Made by a program: the position numbers and the translations under genes
Notes under the pieces: model-generated
Seen by the model: only the letters and a program-made list of their open reading frames with translations
The model's database searches: none
Told to the model about the DNA's origin: nothing
Shown: positions 43,951-52,661 of the stretch, one piece after another
How positions within the stretch are numbered: the first letter of the stretch is position 1
How the letters are laid out: each line of letters opens with the position of its first letter
NCBI GenBank assembly: GCA_005881885.1
Contig: VBDX01000128.1
Coordinates: 1 to 64,000 of the forward strand
Length of the DNA: 64,000 bases
DNA from: Chloroflexota bacterium
GTDB lineage: Bacteria; Chloroflexota; Limnocylindria; P2-11E
Direction of reading: 5' to 3'

Positions 43951-43951
43951 C

Positions 43952-44566
43952 GTGACGCAAGTGCGAACCGAGTCCCAGGACACGCAAGCCGAAGCGCCGC
44001 CATTCTTCGGCGCGCGCATCTCGCTCCATCCGATGACCGACCGCTACGGGCCGGTGATCCTCGAGGCGATCGAAGGTCTCCGGGACACCGGGCTCGAGGT
44101 TGAGACCGACGACGTGAGCACGTTCATCGGCGGCGACCGCAACCGTGTCTTCCGCGAGCTCGAGCGCATATTCGCCACTGCCGCGCGGACCGGCGAGCAC
44201 GTCGTCATGACCGTTCTTCTCTCCCATGGCTGCCCCGGCGAGACGTACTGCGAAGCGACCGGAGAAGTACGCATGCCCGGGCCGACGAAGGCGAGCCCAG
44301 GCAAGAGCGGTGTCGACGTGAGCGCGCAGTGGTCGCTCTACCCGCTCGGCAGCGAGGGTTACATGCAGGTCATCTACCGCGAGATCGACCGTACGAAGAC
44401 GGCCGGCGTGTTTGCGAAGGGCGCGCACTTCGTCTCCACGCTGCATGGCGACCTGGCCGACGTGCTGGGCGCGATCCGCACGTCCTTCGACGCAGCGTGC
44501 GCGGACACCGGGCACGTCGTCGCACACGCCACCTTGTCCGCGAACAGTCCCTCTGGGAGGTCGTGA
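43952..44566 (+). CDS. ykoF: YkoF-like thiamine/HMP-binding protein
   Basis: Cytoplasmic binding protein for hydroxymethylpyrimidine or thiamine, 204 residues, double ferredoxin-like YkoF domain: ISLHPMTDRYGPVILEAIEGL, VSTFIGGDRNRVFREL and AQWSLYPLGSEGYMQVIY. GTG 43952 has GGGAGG upstream. With YkoE, YkoD and YkoC it makes the ECF transporter set known from Bacillus. Confidence 0.9.
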   Translation: MTQVRTESQDTQAEAPPFFGARISLHPMTDRYGPVILEAIEGLRDTGLEVETDDVSTFIGGDRNRVFRELERIFATAARTGEHVVMTVLLSHGCPGETYCEATGEVRMPGPTKASPGKSGVDVSAQWSLYPLGSEGYMQVIYREIDRTKTAGVFAKGAHFVSTLHGDLADVLGAIRTSFDAACADTGHVVAHATLSANSPSGRS

Positions 44567-44567
44567 C

Positions 44568-45677
44568 ATGCGCAGCTTCTCCATCGCCCGCGCGGTCGCG
44601 CTCGTGGGCGCGCTCGTCGCGCTCATCGCGTTCTTCCTGCCCTGGGTCATCTACGCCCGGCAGAGCTTCAGCGGCGCCGAGCTCGCGAGCACGCTCTCGC
44701 CGGCGCTCGCTTCGGTCAAGGGCGGCGGGATCAAAGGGCTCGACCTGGGCCTCTGGGCGGTCGCGCTCGCGGCGGCGCTCGCGGCGGTCTTCGTGCTCGT
44801 CTCGTGGGCGCGTGCAGCGGATCCGACCGAGGGCCGCTACCGACTCTGGGCCGCGGCCGCGGCGATCACGGGCCTCGCCTTCGGGATGCTGTTTCTGGCG
44901 AGCGGTCTGCTGGGCGGGACGCCGGATATCAACTTCGCGCCCGCCGCGATCCGCACCGACAACGCGGTGAAGGCCACGGTCGCGAAGGCGATCGGCGCGG
45001 GCGATTTCGTCGGCATCGGCGTCGGTGTGTATCTGGCGATCGTCGGCTTCGCAGCGGCCGCGATCGGCGCGATCCTCGCGCGCCCGGCGCGTGACGAGCG
45101 CGTCTGGCGAACGCAGGACTACGTGCTCCTGGCGATCCTCGCGGTCGTGTTCGGGGCGATCTACTGGGCCTGGCTCGGCCCCTACCTGGGCATCGAGACG
45201 ATCCTCGCCGGCGTCAGCGCGCAGTTCGGACAGGAGCTCCTCTTCGGGCTCTGGTTCGTCAGCGGTCTGCTCGGTGGATACATCATTCGCCGGCCCGGCG
45301 CCGCGTTCCTCTCCGAGACGCTCGCCGCATTCGCCGAGGTGCTCCTTGGCGCGCCGGCGGGCCCCGTGCTCATCGTCACCGGCTTCATGCAGGCGCTCGG
45401 TCCCGAGCTCACGTTCGCCGCGACCGGCTACCGGCGCTGGGGCTGGGGCACGATGGCCGTCGCGGGCATCGCGGCCGGCGTCGTCGCGCTCCCCTGGAAT
45501 TGGCTGCGCCTCGGTTACTTCGCCCTCGACCCGGGCGTCATGGCCGGACTCTTCATCACCCGCGTCGTCGCCGGCGCGCTCGCCGGACTGGCGGCGAAGG
45601 CGATCGGCGATCTCGTGGCGGCGACCGGCTCGCTCAACTACTTCGCGCTGGGCCGGGAGCGAGTGCAGGAAGTGTGA
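44568..45677 (+). CDS. ykoE: YkoE-type ECF S component with extra N-terminal membrane domain
   Basis: Substrate-binding membrane subunit for thiamine/HMP. The C-terminal 190 residues (from about 180, RTQDYVLLAILAVVFGAIYW, through LFGLWFVSGLLGGYIIRRPG and VTGFMQALGPELTFAATGYRRWG to LNYFALGRERV) are a complete YkoE. Ahead of it stand 172 residues with four hydrophobic segments (8-28, 58-80, 94-116, 146-170) and loops with FFLPWVIYARQSFSGAEL, not part of known YkoE proteins of about 190 residues. The ATG at 44568 continues in frame through the whole fusion, and no start or stop lies between the parts. Confidence 0.88.
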   Translation: MRSFSIARAVALVGALVALIAFFLPWVIYARQSFSGAELASTLSPALASVKGGGIKGLDLGLWAVALAAALAAVFVLVSWARAADPTEGRYRLWAAAAAITGLAFGMLFLASGLLGGTPDINFAPAAIRTDNAVKATVAKAIGAGDFVGIGVGVYLAIVGFAAAAIGAILARPARDERVWRTQDYVLLAILAVVFGAIYWAWLGPYLGIETILAGVSAQFGQELLFGLWFVSGLLGGYIIRRPGAAFLSETLAAFAEVLLGAPAGPVLIVTGFMQALGPELTFAATGYRRWGWGTMAVAGIAAGVVALPWNWLRLGYFALDPGVMAGLFITRVVAGALAGLAAKAIGDLVAATGSLNYFALGRERVQEV

Positions 45678-47335
45678 CCTCCGCGTTCGCGCGCGCCGAG
45701 TCGCTCACCATCCGTCACGTGGGGCGGAAGCGGCCGGCGCTCCGCGACCTGGATTTCGCATGGGAGGAGGGCGAGCGGCTCCTCCTGCTCGGCCCGAGCG
45801 GTGCCGGGAAGAGCACGCTCGCGCTCTGCCTGGATGGGGTAATCCCGCACGCGCTCGATGCGCACTGGGAGAGTGGGCGCCTGACCGTGAATGGCCGCGA
45901 CACGCGCAGCGCATCGCTCGCCGAGCTCACGCAGGAGGTGGGCGTCCTCTTCCAGGACCCCGAGACCCAGCTCGTGATGCTCGAGACCGACGACGAGATC
46001 GCCTTCGGGCTCGAAAACCTCGGCCTACCGCGGGACGAGATGGCCGAGCGCATCGTGGAAGCTCGCGCGTCCACCGGCCTCGGGCCCGCGACACCGCGAC
46101 GGCTTGATGCCCTCTCCGGCGGGACGAAGCAACGCGTGGCCCTCGCCTCGCTTTTGGCCATGCGGCCTCGAGCGCTCGTGCTCGACGAGCCGACGGCGAA
46201 TCTGGATCCGATCGGCGCGCGCGAGGTCATCACCGCGGTCGCCGCGCTCGCTATTCGGCGCGAGCGCTCGTTCCTTGTGGTCGAGCACCGCCTCGACCCG
46301 CTCCTCCGATTCATCGATCGAGTCGCGGTGCTCGGGGACGACGGCAGGCTCGCGCTCGCCGGCGATCCCGAAACGGTGTTCATGCGACGCGCCGACGAGC
46401 TCGATCGACTCGGGGTCTGGCAGCCCGAACTCGCCGAGCTCGCTCGACTCCTAGGCGCGGAGGAGATGCCAGGCGACGTCGACGAGGCTGCGGACCTCCT
46501 CATCGATCGGTGGCCGCGCGGCGCTTCGGCCCCGCGCGAGGCACACGTGCCTGGACGGATCACCGTCGCCGCGCGCGGCGTGGCGCACCGTTACCGCGGA
46601 GACGACCGTGATGCGGTGACTGGTGCGTCGCTCGAGCTGCACGAAGCCGAGATCTCCGCGATCGTCGGCGCCAACGGCGCGGGGAAGAGCACGCTCGGCC
46701 TGCTCCTCGCCGGTGTATTACGTCCTTCGCGTGGGATGGTCGACGCGACCGCCGACGTCGCGTATGTCTTCCAGTATCCCGAACGTGGCTTCCTTGCAGC
46801 AACCGTCCGCGGTGAGATGCGCTACGCCGCTACCACCGGCCGCCAGATCGCGCGCGATCCAGATGTCCTTCTCGAGCGCTTCGGCCTAGCGCGTCTCGCG
46901 GAAGCGAATCCGCACTCGCTCTCGCACGGCGAGAAACGGCGGCTGTCCGTCGCGAGCGCTCTCGTCACCAGCCCGGCCGTGCTGATCCTCGACGAGCCGA
47001 CGTTCGGCCAGGACCTTCGGAACACGCGCGAACTCATGACGATCCTGCGCGAGGAACGCGACCGCGGGACGACGGTCGTTCTCATCACGCACGACCTCTC
47101 GCTCGTCGCCGAGCTTGCCGACCGCGCCGTTGCGATGTCCGAGGGCAGGATCGGCTTCGACGGGACGCCCGCGGAGCTCTTCGCGCGCGCGGATCTTGCG
47201 AGGTTCGGGCTGGCGCTGCCTCCTGTGGCCGACGCGTTCGCGCGCGCCGGAGCGCGAGACAGCTCGATCTCGCCGGTCACCGGGCTTGGCGCGGCACGCG
47301 AAGCGCTCGCCTCGCGGGAGCTGGTGCGCCTGTGA
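45674..47335 (+). CDS. ykoD: ECF transporter ATPase, double (YkoD-like)
   Basis: Two ABC ATPase domains in one 553-residue chain. Domain 1: Walker A GPSGAGKST, signature DALSGGTKQRVALAS, Walker B ALVLDEPTANLDP. Domain 2: Walker A GANGAGKST, signature SLSHGEKRRLSVAS, Walker B VLILDEPTFGQD. GTG 45674 overlaps the ykoE stop as GTGA. It energises thiamine/HMP import. Confidence 0.94.
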   Translation: MTSAFARAESLTIRHVGRKRPALRDLDFAWEEGERLLLLGPSGAGKSTLALCLDGVIPHALDAHWESGRLTVNGRDTRSASLAELTQEVGVLFQDPETQLVMLETDDEIAFGLENLGLPRDEMAERIVEARASTGLGPATPRRLDALSGGTKQRVALASLLAMRPRALVLDEPTANLDPIGAREVITAVAALAIRRERSFLVVEHRLDPLLRFIDRVAVLGDDGRLALAGDPETVFMRRADELDRLGVWQPELAELARLLGAEEMPGDVDEAADLLIDRWPRGASAPREAHVPGRITVAARGVAHRYRGDDRDAVTGASLELHEAEISAIVGANGAGKSTLGLLLAGVLRPSRGMVDATADVAYVFQYPERGFLAATVRGEMRYAATTGRQIARDPDVLLERFGLARLAEANPHSLSHGEKRRLSVASALVTSPAVLILDEPTFGQDLRNTRELMTILREERDRGTTVVLITHDLSLVAELADRAVAMSEGRIGFDGTPAELFARADLARFGLALPPVADAFARAGARDSSISPVTGLGAAREALASRELVRL

Positions 47336-48108
47336 ACGTACTCGCGCGTCGCGATCCGGCGGTGAAGCTCGCGGTGACGCTGGCGATCTCGCTCGTTCTG
47401 CTCTTCGTCATCGACCCCGTCACCCCGCTACTCTTCCTCGCCGTCGCGATCGCCGCAGCGGTCGCGGGAGGTGCCCGCCTGAGCACGATCGTCCGCGCTC
47501 TCGTGCCGCTCTCGGTACTTGGCATTGGCTTCGTGTGGAGCAACGCGGTGTTCGCCGCGACGCACGAGCCCCCAACGTGGACCATCGGGCCCTTTCACGC
47601 GACCGAGGCCGGTCTGCGCTTCGGGCTGGCCATCGCGCTCCGGGGTCTCGCGATCGGAATGCTGTCACTCGCGTTCGTATGGACGACCGATCCGACCGAT
47701 CTCGTGGTGAGCCTCATCCGCCACGCGCATCTTCCGTTTCGGATCGGCTATCCGTTGCTCGCCGGCTACCGCTTCCTGCCGTTCTTCGCCGACGAGTACG
47801 CGCAGGTCCGCATCGCGCGACGAGTGCGCGGGTCGGTCGCGCGCGGTCCGTTCGGCCGCATCCGCGAGGCGACCGGAGAGCTGGTCACGCTCCTGTCGGA
47901 CGCGACCCGGCGCGCGACTCGGATCGCGATCGCCATGGACGCCCGCGCGTTCGCCGGTGCGCGGGAGCGCACCTACTGGCGCGAGGCGCCCCTCACACTC
48001 GGCGATCTCGTCTTCGTGATCGTGGCGATCGGTTTCGTGGCGGGGCTCCTCGCGTTCTCAGGCGCGATGGGCTGGCTCCGCCTGTGGGACGGGCACTTCT
48101 CGGCCTAG
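47332..48108 (+). CDS. ykoC: ECF transporter T component (YkoC-like)
   Basis: Transmembrane coupling subunit (EcfT), 258 residues with about six helices: VLARRDPAVKLAVTLAIS is the family N-terminus, and AIAMDARAFAGARERTYW contains the ARG-type coupling motif that contacts the ATPases. GTG 47332 overlaps ykoD as GTGA. It is the last gene of the thiamine operon. Confidence 0.93.
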   Translation: MNVLARRDPAVKLAVTLAISLVLLFVIDPVTPLLFLAVAIAAAVAGGARLSTIVRALVPLSVLGIGFVWSNAVFAATHEPPTWTIGPFHATEAGLRFGLAIALRGLAIGMLSLAFVWTTDPTDLVVSLIRHAHLPFRIGYPLLAGYRFLPFFADEYAQVRIARRVRGSVARGPFGRIREATGELVTLLSDATRRATRIAIAMDARAFAGARERTYWREAPLTLGDLVFVIVAIGFVAGLLAFSGAMGWLRLWDGHFSA

Positions 48109-48140
48109 AGGACCAGATCGCAGCGCCGCTCGCGTCATTG

Positions 48141-48392
48141 TCAGCGGTAGACATCCTTGCGGTGTCTCACCACGTGGAGGTGGACTTCTCGTGCCCCCAC
48201 GTCGTAGCGGATCCGGTAGTCGCCGACCCTCCAGCGCCATCGCCCGATCCGGGGACCGTGCAGCTTGCGACCGCGATAAGGGTCGGCACGCAGGCGGGCC
48301 AGCGCCTTTAGGACTTGTTCTTGGATCGGCCTTGGGAGCTTGCGGAAGTCGCTCTCGAATACCTTCGAGGGGATGATCTCGAAGGTCGGCAG
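48141..48392 (-). CDS. RelE-family toxin, CTG start
   Basis: 83 residues: PTFEIIPSKVFESDFRKLPRPI, then HGPRIGRWRWRVGDYRIRYDV and LHVVRHRKDVYR, the RelE fold with conserved Arg/Tyr positions. It follows its antitoxin with no spacing: TAG is immediately followed in the same frame by CTG (48392), with GGAG seven bases upstream. No ATG, GTG or TTG exists near this N-terminus, so CTG is the likely start. Too short for many gene finders. Confidence 0.78.
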   Translation of the reverse strand: MPTFEIIPSKVFESDFRKLPRPIQEQVLKALARLRADPYRGRKLHGPRIGRWRWRVGDYRIRYDVGAREVHLHVVRHRKDVYR

Positions 48393-48686
48393 CTAGCGGC
48401 TCCGGTAAATCGCTCGCAGCGCTGCGAGACTGCTCACCTCGCCGCGCCGGATCTGCGCCGCTGACGTCCGAAGGGCCTTCTTCAGCGCGGGATCGCGCTC
48501 CTCCGCCCGAAGCTCAAGGAGCTCTTCGTACTCGCCGAGCGGCACCAGTGCTACTTTCGGAAGGCCCTTCTTCGTAAGGACAAAGCTCTGACCCTGCTCG
48601 CTGGCAAGACGGATGAGCCGACCTAGGTGTGTGCGAGCGGTGAACGCATTCACGATCGTCGGTGCCTTGGGTGCCTTCGCCGCCAT
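48393..48686 (-). CDS. RelB/Phd-type antitoxin
   Basis: 97 residues: IVNAFTARTHLGRLIRLASEQGQSFVLTKKGLPKVALVPLGEYEELLEL is the Phd/YefM-like fold and the rest an acidic/basic toxin-binding helix. AAAAAGGAGTTGCG precedes ATG 48686. It forms a module with the RelE-type toxin directly downstream. Confidence 0.86.
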   Translation of the reverse strand: MAAKAPKAPTIVNAFTARTHLGRLIRLASEQGQSFVLTKKGLPKVALVPLGEYEELLELRAEERDPALKKALRTSAAQIRRGEVSSLAALRAIYRSR

Positions 48687-48724
48687 CGCAACTCCTTTTT
48701 CCAGCGCCAGCCGCAGCCTATCTT

Positions 48725-48732
48725 AACTAGTT
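48725..48732. promoter_or_regulatory. Operator candidate between divergent TA modules
   Basis: AACTAGTT, an 8-bp palindrome, lies in the 150-bp region between the leftward RelB-type gene and the rightward RHH-type gene. Nothing else stands out there besides AT-rich stretches. Confidence 0.35.
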
Positions 48733-48835
48733 GAAATCGAAGGGGGGAAGCGGATGCTGGTGGTTACCGCGGCGGAGCTATTTTCCATTTTTGCTAATCG
48801 ACCCAGAAAAGGCCGGGCTGTATGTTGCGCTGTAT

Positions 48836-49078
48836 ATGCCAGCAATACGCACGCAGGTCTATCTGACAAAGGAACAGCGCCAGAAGCTCGATTCGCGACG
48901 CCGGCGTGAGCATAAGACGCTGGCGGCGGTGGTTCGCGACGCCATCGATGCCTACGTCAGCAAGGAGAAACCAGCAGACGTGCGGAAGACCCTCGACGAG
49001 ACCTTCGGGGTAGCCCCAAAGTTCAGCGTTCCATCTCGCGACGAGTGGGGGCAGTATGCCCGGCGCGTCCGAACGTAA
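48836..49078 (+). CDS. Ribbon-helix-helix (CopG-type) antitoxin
   Basis: 80 residues: RTQVYLTKEQRQKLDSRRRREHKTLAAVVRDAIDAYV is an RHH DNA-binding domain with a VapB-like C-terminal tail. ATG 48836; TATGTT at 48821-48826 could be its -10, making the leader at most a few bases. Followed by a truncated toxin gene. Confidence 0.78.
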   Translation: MPAIRTQVYLTKEQRQKLDSRRRREHKTLAAVVRDAIDAYVSKEKPADVRKTLDETFGVAPKFSVPSRDEWGQYARRVRT

Positions 49079-49208
49079 CGTCCTTCTCGACACCGACGTC
49101 TTCGTCGACCACGTGCGCGGAGCGCCCGGGGTTCCCGGTCCGCCAAAAGCGCCGAGGTTTGAGGCGGCTTTTCGACCGTTGGAGAGGGGAGTAGTCCGCC
49201 GAAAGTAG
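49056..49208 (+). pseudogene. Truncated VapC (PIN-domain) toxin
   Basis: Frame from ATG 49056: MPGASERNVLLDTDVFVDHV is a PIN start (first Asp), but then GAPGVPGPPKAPRFEAAF is not PIN-like and a stop follows after 50 codons. The conserved acidic C-terminal part of a PIN toxin is missing. It overlaps the RHH antitoxin by 23 bp. The toxin is lost, so the pair is a relic or an orphan antitoxin. Confidence 0.65.
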
Positions 49209-49401
49209 GCACCGATCGGAGTCGGTTCATCTGCTTCATTTCCCAACGTGCCACAAGTCGCCAAGCCGAGCTCGGTTGTTCGCGTCGATCTCCCATCACG
49301 TTGTAGTGCCACCATTCGGTGTTCCCGATCACGGGCGCCGAGCGCCTCGTCCACCCGCGCCCCCGGGGACGCCAGAGAGTGCCCCGAGATGCTGCGTGAC
49401 G

Positions 49402-49674
49402 TTACGGGCGTAGCCACGGGGAATGAGCCCCCGTGGCCAGGGCGAATGCGACGACGGTCACGAAGAGAAGGCCAAGTGCGATGAAGATCGCAGACGCGAC
49501 GTAGGCGAAGAGCCGCACGAGCTCGGCGGGATAGTCGCGTGAGATCGAGGCGAACGCGATGACCGCCACGACCAGCCAACCAATCGAGATACAGATCGAG
49601 AGCGCACGTATGAATCGCAGCCAACTGGCCGCGCCGTAGGGCCACCGGTACTGCGGGGTCGTCAGGTTTCGCAT
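49402..49674 (-). CDS. Small two-helix membrane protein (90 aa)
   Basis: MRNLTTPQYRWPYGAASW then two hydrophobic helices (ALSICISIGWLVVAVIAFAS and FAYVASAIFIALGLLFVTVVAFALA). ATG 49674 after GGCGGGGCAG. No family. It follows the 33-residue frame upstream and lies in an otherwise gene-poor stretch. Confidence 0.5.
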   Translation of the reverse strand: MRNLTTPQYRWPYGAASWLRFIRALSICISIGWLVVAVIAFASISRDYPAELVRLFAYVASAIFIALGLLFVTVVAFALATGAHSPWLRP

Positions 49675-49763
49675 CTGCCCCGCCAGATGCGGGGCAGGAG
49701 CGCGGTCACTGCGAGCGCCCCGATCGCGAGAATGACGGCTGACACGATCGCAGCCGTGCTCAT
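49662..49763 (-). CDS. Membrane miniprotein (33 aa)
   Basis: MSTAAIVSAVILAIGALAVT plus ALLPRIWRGRCET, one hydrophobic helix with a basic Cys-containing tail. GGAAGG precedes ATG 49763, and it overlaps the start of the next small gene by 13 bp. Confidence 0.42.
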   Translation of the reverse strand: MSTAAIVSAVILAIGALAVTALLPRIWRGRCET

Positions 49764-49797
49764 TACTGCCTTCCGGCGGGAGCCGCTGTGGCACTCC

Positions 49798-50175
49798 TCA
49801 CTTCGGACAGTCGAGCTTGCCGTCCACGATCACGACACGACGGTTCAGGCCGTGCAACTCCTCGTAGCTATAGCTGTGACAGAAGACGAGGCGACCGGCG
49901 TCGTCGTTGGCGCGTAGCGTGACGGGCGAACTGTCCTTGAAGTGCCAAGCCGTGACGCGCTCCTCGCCCGCCGCCAAGTGCGTCACGAGATCTCGCCCGC
50001 TGTCCTCGCCTATCTCCGTCAGAGTGAGTCGAATCGAGGTGTCGTTTCTGATGCGAACGTCCGTGCCAGGATCTCCGACACGCGGAGGCGGACCTGTGAG
50101 AACACATGCGCTCAATGTGAGCGCCACGACCAGATACGCGAGTCCGCGCAACAAGGTCAACGACCGATCGACCAT
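49798..50175 (-). CDS. Small lipoprotein
   Basis: 125 residues: MVDRSLTLLRGLAYLVVALTLSAC is a lipoprotein signal with lipobox LSAC. The mature domain has RIRNDTSIRLTLTEIGEDSG, AWHFKDSSPVTLRANDDAGR and two Cys near the end (VFCHSY, KLDCPK), a beta-sandwich type. Function unknown; in its own unit between the miniproteins and the two-component operon. Confidence 0.66.
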   Translation of the reverse strand: MVDRSLTLLRGLAYLVVALTLSACVLTGPPPRVGDPGTDVRIRNDTSIRLTLTEIGEDSGRDLVTHLAAGEERVTAWHFKDSSPVTLRANDDAGRLVFCHSYSYEELHGLNRRVVIVDGKLDCPK

Positions 50176-50337
50176 GGATACTGCCAGCCTTCCGGAGCTG
50201 CACCATTCGGCGACGAGGGCACCGCGGACGCTCCCCCGCTTTCTCGACAGCTATCGTTCCCGACCGAACGTGGCGCTGGGCGGCCACACCCGGATGTGTC
50301 GCTTCCTCGGCGTCAACGACGTGTCTGGGGATCACAC

Positions 50338-51006
50338 CTAACCGAGCCGGTATCCGACTCCGCGCACGTTCGCGAGCGGGGGCGCGCCCGCTGAATCGAG
50401 CTTCGAGCGAAGCCGCGCGAGATGCGCCTTGAGCCACTCCGGGTCGGGGTCGCGCTCCTCCGGCCAGCCCGCGCGAAGCAACGCGCGGCGCTCCAGGACT
50501 TCACCCGGCCGCGCGGCGAGCGCCGCGAGGAGACGGAACTCCGTCGGGGTGAGGTCGAGGGACTGACCATCGACGCTCGCGACGTGCGTCTTCGGATCCA
50601 CACGCAGCCGCCCGATCGAAGCGGCGCTCTGCGCGCGCGCCGCCGGACCCGCACGCCGGAGAAGCGCGCGCACGCGCGAGGCGAGCTCCCTCCGGCTGAA
50701 AGGCTTCTCGAGATAGTCGTCCGCGCCGAGGTCGAGCAGCTTCGCGCGCTCCTCGGCACCGCGCTCCCCGGTCAGCATGAGGATCGGCGTCTGCGCCGAC
50801 GCGCGGATCCGTCTGCAGACCTCGTCGCCGGAGAGTCTCGGCAGCTTGCGGTCGAGGATCACGAGATCGGGCGAATCTTCGGCGTGACGGCGTAACGCGG
50901 TCTCACCGTCGTACGCGGTGACGATCTCGTAGCCCTCCTCGCCGAGGAGAGCGGCGACCATGCCGACGAACTGGCGATCGTCGTCGACGACGAGGATGTT
51001 GCTCAA
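50338..51006 (-). CDS. OmpR/PhoB-family response regulator
   Basis: 222 residues: receiver with acidic pocket DDD at 8-10, phospho-acceptor Asp52 (VILDRKL) and KPF loop, then a winged-helix DNA-binding domain (LDLTPTEFRLLAALAARPGEVL, HLARLRSKL, VRGVGYRLG). TTG 51006 overlaps the kinase stop as TTGA. Pairs with the adjacent kinase. Confidence 0.94.
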   Translation of the reverse strand: MSNILVVDDDRQFVGMVAALLGEEGYEIVTAYDGETALRRHAEDSPDLVILDRKLPRLSGDEVCRRIRASAQTPILMLTGERGAEERAKLLDLGADDYLEKPFSRRELASRVRALLRRAGPAARAQSAASIGRLRVDPKTHVASVDGQSLDLTPTEFRLLAALAARPGEVLERRALLRAGWPEERDPDPEWLKAHLARLRSKLDSAGAPPLANVRGVGYRLG

Positions 51007-52661
51007 CGCGTCGCGGACGCCGTGCCCGCGCGCGCCAGCGGGAGCGTGAAGGCGAAGACCGCGCCCCCGCCCGGCGCATCCTCGAGCCAGAGATCACCGC
51101 CTTGGCCCTCGACGACTCGACGCGCGGCGAAGAGGCCGATGCCCGATCCGGCAATGTCGTCGTGGGCGACGCCGCGTGCGTACGGCTCGAAGATGCGTGC
51201 GCGGTCCTGCGGCGGCACTCCGGGCCCTTCGTCCCGCACGCGCACGATCGCGCGGTCGTCGGCGCCCTCGATGCGCACCGCGATGCGTGTCCCCTCGGGC
51301 GCGTACTTCGTCGCGTTGTGTACGAGGCCGGCGACGACCTCCGCCGTGCGGCGCTTGTCGCCGCGGACGAACAGCGGCTGGCCGGCACGCGGACCGGTCA
51401 GCTTGTGGCGCCGCGCCATCGGCGCGACCTCTTTCAGGGCGACGGCGACCGTTGCGCGCAGATCGAAGCGCGCGCGGCGCAGCGAAAGCTCCGGACGATC
51501 GGTGCGAACGCCGGCGAGGATGCGGTCGACGAGATGATCGAGACGCTCGACCTGCGCCGTCGCCTCCGAGACCGGCAGCTTCGTCTTCTTCATCCCGTTC
51601 TTGTCAGCGAGGAGCTCGAGGTAGCCGCGGATGACCGAGAGCGGTGTCCGCAGATCGTGCGTGACGACGGCGACGAAGTCGGCGCGCGCGCGCTCGAGCT
51701 CGCGTAGGCTCTCGGTGGTTTTGCGCTCGAGCGCGTAGAGCGACGCCTTGTCGATCGCGAGCGCGGCCTGATTGGCGAGCGCGCCGACGAAGCGGACCTC
51801 CTCCTCGAGAAACTCCTTGTAGTCGGGCACCTGCAATACCACCGCGCCGAGGAGCCGGTCGTTCGCTATGAGCGGCATCGCGATGTGATCGAACGCGACG
51901 ATCGGCCGGCGCTCGGCGATCGCACGGTGGGCGGCGTGCGTCGCGGTGCGCTGCAGCTCACCCGAGCGCGAGCGCTCGCGGTCCTCGCCCTCCTCGCGGA
52001 GGAGGATCGCGCCCGACGCGCCAGGGTAGACGCGCACCAAGCGGTCGACGACCAGGGAGAGCACCTCGTCGAGATCGAGCGTCGATGTCAACACATTGGA
52101 GACCTCGAAGAGTGCGGAGACCTCACGGAGCTTGCGATCCGACTCGCGCTGGAGACGACCCTTCTCGATGATCCCGGCGACCTGGTTCGCGATCGTCTGC
52201 AGGAAGTCGATCTCTTCGCGCCCGAAATCGCGCGGCTCGACGGTCTGCACGTTCATCACCCCGATGACTTCGTCGCGCGCGACGACCGGGACTGAGAGCA
52301 TCGACACAAAGCGCTTCTCGTCCACCTCCGGGACCCACTTCCAGCGCGGCTCGGCGCGCACATCACGTGCGGCGAGAGGCACGCGCGCGTTCGCGACCCA
52401 CCCGACGATGCCCTCGCCGAGTCTCAGCGCGGCGCGTCCGATGCCTCCGCGATTCAGTCCATTCGTCGCGACGAGCCGCAACACGCCTTCGGGTTTCTCG
52501 AGGAGATACAGAGATGACACTTCGGCGCCCATCGCGTCGGTGGTGCGGCCGATAACGATGCGGAGCATCTCGTCCCAGTCCCGCGCGGAGGCGGCGAGCT
52601 GGGTGACCTCGTGAAGGAACGAGAGCTCACGAAGCTTTCGCTCCGGATCGGATGCGGTCAT
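51003..52661 (-). CDS. Soluble GAF-GAF histidine kinase
   Basis: 552 residues, no membrane segment: two GAF sensor domains (about 29-165 and 197-305), a HisKA with phospho-acceptor His335 (AVVTHDLRTPL), and a HATPase_c domain with N box GLVHNATKYAPEG, G1 DEGPGVP and G2 GSGIGL. A cytoplasmic sensor of a small ligand or redox state. The gene is divergent from the ABC exporter, which it may regulate. Confidence 0.94.
   Translation of the reverse strand: MTASDPERKLRELSFLHEVTQLAASARDWDEMLRIVIGRTTDAMGAEVSSLYLLEKPEGVLRLVATNGLNRGGIGRAALRLGEGIVGWVANARVPLAARDVRAEPRWKWVPEVDEKRFVSMLSVPVVARDEVIGVMNVQTVEPRDFGREEIDFLQTIANQVAGIIEKGRLQRESDRKLREVSALFEVSNVLTSTLDLDEVLSLVVDRLVRVYPGASGAILLREEGEDRERSRSGELQRTATHAAHRAIAERRPIVAFDHIAMPLIANDRLLGAVVLQVPDYKEFLEEEVRFVGALANQAALAIDKASLYALERKTTESLRELERARADFVAVVTHDLRTPLSVIRGYLELLADKNGMKKTKLPVSEATAQVERLDHLVDRILAGVRTDRPELSLRRARFDLRATVAVALKEVAPMARRHKLTGPRAGQPLFVRGDKRRTAEVVAGLVHNATKYAPEGTRIAVRIEGADDRAIVRVRDEGPGVPPQDRARIFEPYARGVAHDDIAGSGIGLFAARRVVEGQGGDLWLEDAPGGGAVFAFTLPLARAGTASATR

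Noticed and set aside
49145..49173. Hairpin-like AAAAGCGCC / GGCGGCTTTT as terminator after the truncated PIN gene
   Set aside because: Arms pair only with a one-base bulge and the run lies inside the remnant frame; could be a terminator but evidence is thin.
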